Source of the DNA: Dethiosulfatibacter sp.
GTDB taxonomy: Bacteria > Bacillota > Clostridia > Tissierellales > Dethiosulfatibacteraceae
Reading direction: 5' to 3'
DNA: 5,727 nucleotides
Assembly (NCBI GenBank): GCA_030591825.1
Contig: JAUVAG010000100.1
Span: 1 to 5,727 of the forward strand
Positions 5,723-5,727 of this stretch are shown in pieces (position 1 is the stretch's first letter; every line of letters starts with the position of its first letter). The notes beneath the pieces are model-generated. The model did not search any database. It was not told the origin of the DNA and saw nothing but the letters and a program-made list of their open reading frames with translations. The translations under genes and the position numbers were made by a program.

Positions 5723-5727
5723 CCTAC

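Overview
The window looks like chromosomal DNA from a low-GC Gram-positive anaerobe of the Clostridia/Tissierellia type. The evidence is AT-rich sequence with A/T-ending codons, strong GGAGG-type ribosome binding sites, a near-consensus sigma-A promoter, a TPP riboswitch with an intrinsic terminator, and a CsoR/CopA copper module of Firmicutes style. I cannot name the genus from sequence alone.

There are two divergent operons. The left one reads on the minus strand (about 2489 down to 193). A promoter with TTGACA and TATAAT exactly 17 bases apart drives a leader holding a TPP riboswitch and an intrinsic terminator. Three tightly packed genes follow: a small MTH1187-type thiamine-binding protein, a ThiX-like ABC permease and a ThiY-like lipoprotein that binds a thiamine precursor. 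The junctions overlap, which implies translational coupling. The ATPase that such a transporter needs is not in the window.

The right operon reads on the plus strand (about 2553 to 5552). A TTGACA/TATCAT promoter is overlapped at its start site by a C-run/G-run palindrome of the CsoR operator type. It drives copA, a P1B-1 copper ATPase, and then csoR, the Cu(I)-sensing repressor. Together they form a self-regulated copper export circuit. A long hairpin follows csoR.

The most notable point is that copA ends in an extra heavy-metal-associated domain that looks like a complete CopZ chaperone fused in frame. Directly before that domain, inside the copA reading frame, sit a perfect AGGAGG and an ATG at 7-base spacing. 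One gene may therefore give both a membrane pump with a tethered chaperone and a free 70-residue CopZ.

The region between the operons (2281-2616) holds the riboswitch, both promoters, the copper operator and an unexplained 9-base inverted repeat around the thiamine promoter. The left edge (1-192) has no convincing gene but can fold imperfectly. The right edge (5553-5727) holds a likely promoter and ribosome binding site for a gene that starts beyond the window.
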